A stretch of DNA of 5,791 bases, from the NCBI GenBank assembly GCA_002067045.1, contig MVPZ01000185.1, positions 1 through 5,791 of the forward strand. Direction: 5' to 3'. The translations under genes and the position numbers were made by a program. This DNA is from Methanomassiliicoccales archaeon PtaB.Bin134. Lineage in GTDB: Archaea; Thermoplasmatota; Thermoplasmata; Methanomassiliicoccales; UBA472. Position 1 is the stretch's first letter. Each line of letters begins with the position of its first letter. The notes under the pieces are model-generated. The model worked only from the letters and a program-made list of their open reading frames with translations, was not told the origin of the DNA and ran no database searches. Shown here piece after piece: positions 4,921-5,791 of this stretch.

Positions 4921-5489
4921 ACCAGCTTCTTAAGCAGCCAGGCCATGTTCCGGCCCAGGGTCCGCATGGTCTGCAGCCCCTCCTCGTCGGAGGCGATGTC
5001 CCCCGGCTTCAGGGCGGTGGCCACGTTCCAGTAGCTGCTGCCCGGGACTATCATCTGGCTGATCAGGAATAGCTTGTTTATCTCATCGAAGGTGTCCAGG
5101 GCCCCTGCCCTGCGGTTCACGGCCACGGCCGCGCCCACCTTGCGCCGGAACATGTCCCCGTTGGCCCTGCCCACGAAGAAGGCCCGGTCCACGAAGGCCT
5201 TGGTCTGCGCGGTCATGTTGCCGAAGTAGACCGGAGAACCGATGATGATCCCGTCGGCCTCCTTCATCAGCTGCACGTACTCGTTCAGGCGGTCGTCGGC
5301 CAGCACGCACCTCTCGTCCTTGTTGCGCCCGCAGCTGCCGCAGGCCCGGCAGGGCCTGAGGTCCTCCCGACAGATGTCGATCAGCTGGGTGTCGACCCCC
5401 TCCTTCCCGAGCTCGGCAAGCACGACCTCCAGGGCCTGGTGGGTGTTGCCATTGACCCTGGGGCTTCCGTTGAACGCCACGACCTTCAT
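4917..5489 (-). CDS. Iron-sulfur flavoprotein (Isf-like NAD(P)H-dependent FMN reductase family), 190 aa
   Basis: This flavodoxin-fold protein should bind FMN and, through a compact cysteine motif, a [4Fe-4S] cluster, passing electrons from ferredoxin or NAD(P)H to acceptors in the cytoplasm. Seen: FMN phosphate loop GSPRVNGNT (8-16), the cysteine cluster motif Cys47-x2-Cys50-x2-Cys53-x7-Cys61, which fits the Methanosarcina Isf pattern C-x2-C-x2-C-x4-7-C, and the second FMN-binding stretch SPVYFGNMTAQTKAFVDR (85-102). The length matches Isf (about 190). The open frame reaches ATG at 5573, but the extra 28 residues are Arg-rich and unlike the family; Met at 5489 begins the first beta strand (MKVVAFNGSPR) and has a TATA-like box about 33 bases upstream. 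Its stop overlaps the CobA start, making a two-gene operon. The electron acceptor is inferred to be CobA-bound corrinoid. It could also be a general oxygen- or quinone-reducing flavoprotein. Confidence 0.88.
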   Translation of the reverse strand: MKVVAFNGSPRVNGNTHQALEVVLAELGKEGVDTQLIDICREDLRPCRACGSCGRNKDERCVLADDRLNEYVQLMKEADGIIIGSPVYFGNMTAQTKAFVDRAFFVGRANGDMFRRKVGAAVAVNRRAGALDTFDEINKLFLISQMIVPGSSYWNVATALKPGDIASDEEGLQTMRTLGRNMAWLLKKLV

Positions 5490-5518
5490 GGTTATCGGCC
5501 ACCGAATGCTGCGGCCGG

Positions 5519-5525
5519 TATTATC
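5519..5525 (-). promoter_or_regulatory. TATA-like box for the flavoprotein-CobA operon
   Basis: On the minus strand this reads GATAATA and follows a run of A (AAAAAC), which may serve as BRE-like sequence. Its centre is about 33 bases before the ATG at 5489, so the leader would be about 6 bases. It lies downstream of the alternative ATG at 5573 and would exclude that start from the transcript. Confidence 0.4.
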
Positions 5526-5550
5526 GTTTTTCCTGGAAAGCGCCAATGTT

Positions 5551-5560
5551 AATCTATCAT
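5551..5560 (+). promoter_or_regulatory. TATA-like box for the LysE-type transporter gene
   Basis: AATCTATCAT, preceded by GTT, is the most AT-rich site on the transporter side of the 96-bp divergent region. Its centre is about 30 bases before the ATG at 5586, giving a leader of a few bases. It and the flavoprotein promoter sit back to back with centres about 33 bp apart. Confidence 0.4.
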
Positions 5561-5585
5561 ACCGTCGTTCCATGCGCGGTCGGGC

Positions 5586-5791
5586 ATGAGCGCGCTTCTT
5601 GAAGGACTGATAGCCGGCTTCGGAATAGCCATACCCCTGGGTGCGGTCTCCATCCTCATAGTGAGCATCGCCCTGGAGAGGGGCTTCGGCCTGGGCTTCG
5701 TGGCCGGGGTGGGCGCGGCCACCGTGGACGCCCTGTGCGCCACCCTGGCCGTGTTCGCCGGCGCGGCGGTGGCCGCCCTGATCTCCCCCTA
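5586..5791 (+). CDS. LysE/RhtB-family transporter, N-terminal 68 residues (cut by window edge)
   Basis: LysE-type proteins are six-helix inner-membrane exporters of amino acids or other small solutes. The visible part, 68 codons, has the family's first two membrane segments: GLIAGFGIAIPLGAVSILIVSIALERGF (7-34) and GLGFVAGVGAATVDALCATLAVFAG (35-59). The pattern P-x-G (Pro17, Gly19), then a helix, then Gly33-Phe-x-x-Gly37 and Gly41-x-Gly43-Ala-Ala-x-x-Asp48 is the LysE signature; the usual PxGP proline is Ala20 here. A third helix begins near the edge. The reading frame has no stop up to 5791. The ATG at 5586 is preceded by no strong Shine-Dalgarno and has a TATA-like box upstream. The substrate cannot be predicted, and the gene is divergent from the flavoprotein-CobA pair, so shared control is possible but unproven. 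Confidence 0.82.
   Translation, partial: MSALLEGLIAGFGIAIPLGAVSILIVSIALERGFGLGFVAGVGAATVDALCATLAVFAGAAVAALISP

Noticed and set aside
5490..5573. 28-residue N-terminal extension of the flavoprotein
   Set aside because: It is Arg-rich, unlike flavodoxin-fold N-termini, and contains the likely TATA box. Met 5489 begins the first beta strand.
5549..5743. A 64-codon open frame on the minus strand
   Set aside because: It is antisense to the LysE-type gene, whose membrane-helix pattern and signature glycines are clear.

Overview
The window looks like ordinary chromosomal DNA of a GC-rich archaeon (roughly 60-65 % G+C by eye). The gene content fits a euryarchaeon or Thermoplasmatota-type lineage, possibly a methanogen such as Methanomassiliicoccales. 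That placement is inference. It rests on AT-rich TATA-like boxes about 27 bases before several start codons, start codons mostly without Shine-Dalgarno sequences, a small stand-alone PRC-barrel protein, a ferredoxin-like Cys-motif flavoprotein of the archaeal Isf type, and a corrinoid adenosyltransferase. No rRNA, tRNA, CRISPR array, transposon or phage gene was seen.

Layout from left to right: (1) the 5' 301 codons of an ABC-2-type exporter ATPase on the minus strand, running off the left edge; (2) a divergent 96-bp promoter region; (3) a ThiF/MoeB/HesA-family adenylyltransferase (E1-like) on the plus strand, whose 3' end overlaps by 15 bp the 3' end of (4) a 619-residue acyl-CoA hydrolase/CoA-transferase with a C-terminal GNAT domain on the minus strand; (5) a divergent 95-bp promoter region with a perfect 12-bp palindrome; (6) a tiny, almost uncharged membrane protein followed by (7) a PRC-barrel protein, both plus strand; (8) a 52-residue Cys-rich zinc-finger protein on the minus strand, ending 2 bp from the PRC gene; (9) a minus-strand pair made of an iron-sulfur flavoprotein and a CobA-type cob(I)alamin adenosyltransferase, overlapping at an ATGA junction; (10) a divergent 96-bp promoter region and the 5' end of a LysE-type transporter on the plus strand, cut by the right edge.

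How they fit together: the clearest functional unit is flavoprotein plus CobA. CobA needs Co(I), so a translationally coupled flavoprotein is a natural candidate for the Co(II)-to-Co(I) reductase. The CoA-transferase/GNAT fusion probably links acyl-CoA and acetate (or another carboxylate) metabolism to acetyl transfer. The remaining genes look like single transcription units. No intergenic stretch exceeds 100 bp. I see no clear evidence of a wholly new system; the most informative items are the flavoprotein-CobA coupling, the GNAT fusion, the E1-like enzyme lacking the usual cysteine, and the membrane/PRC-barrel pair.
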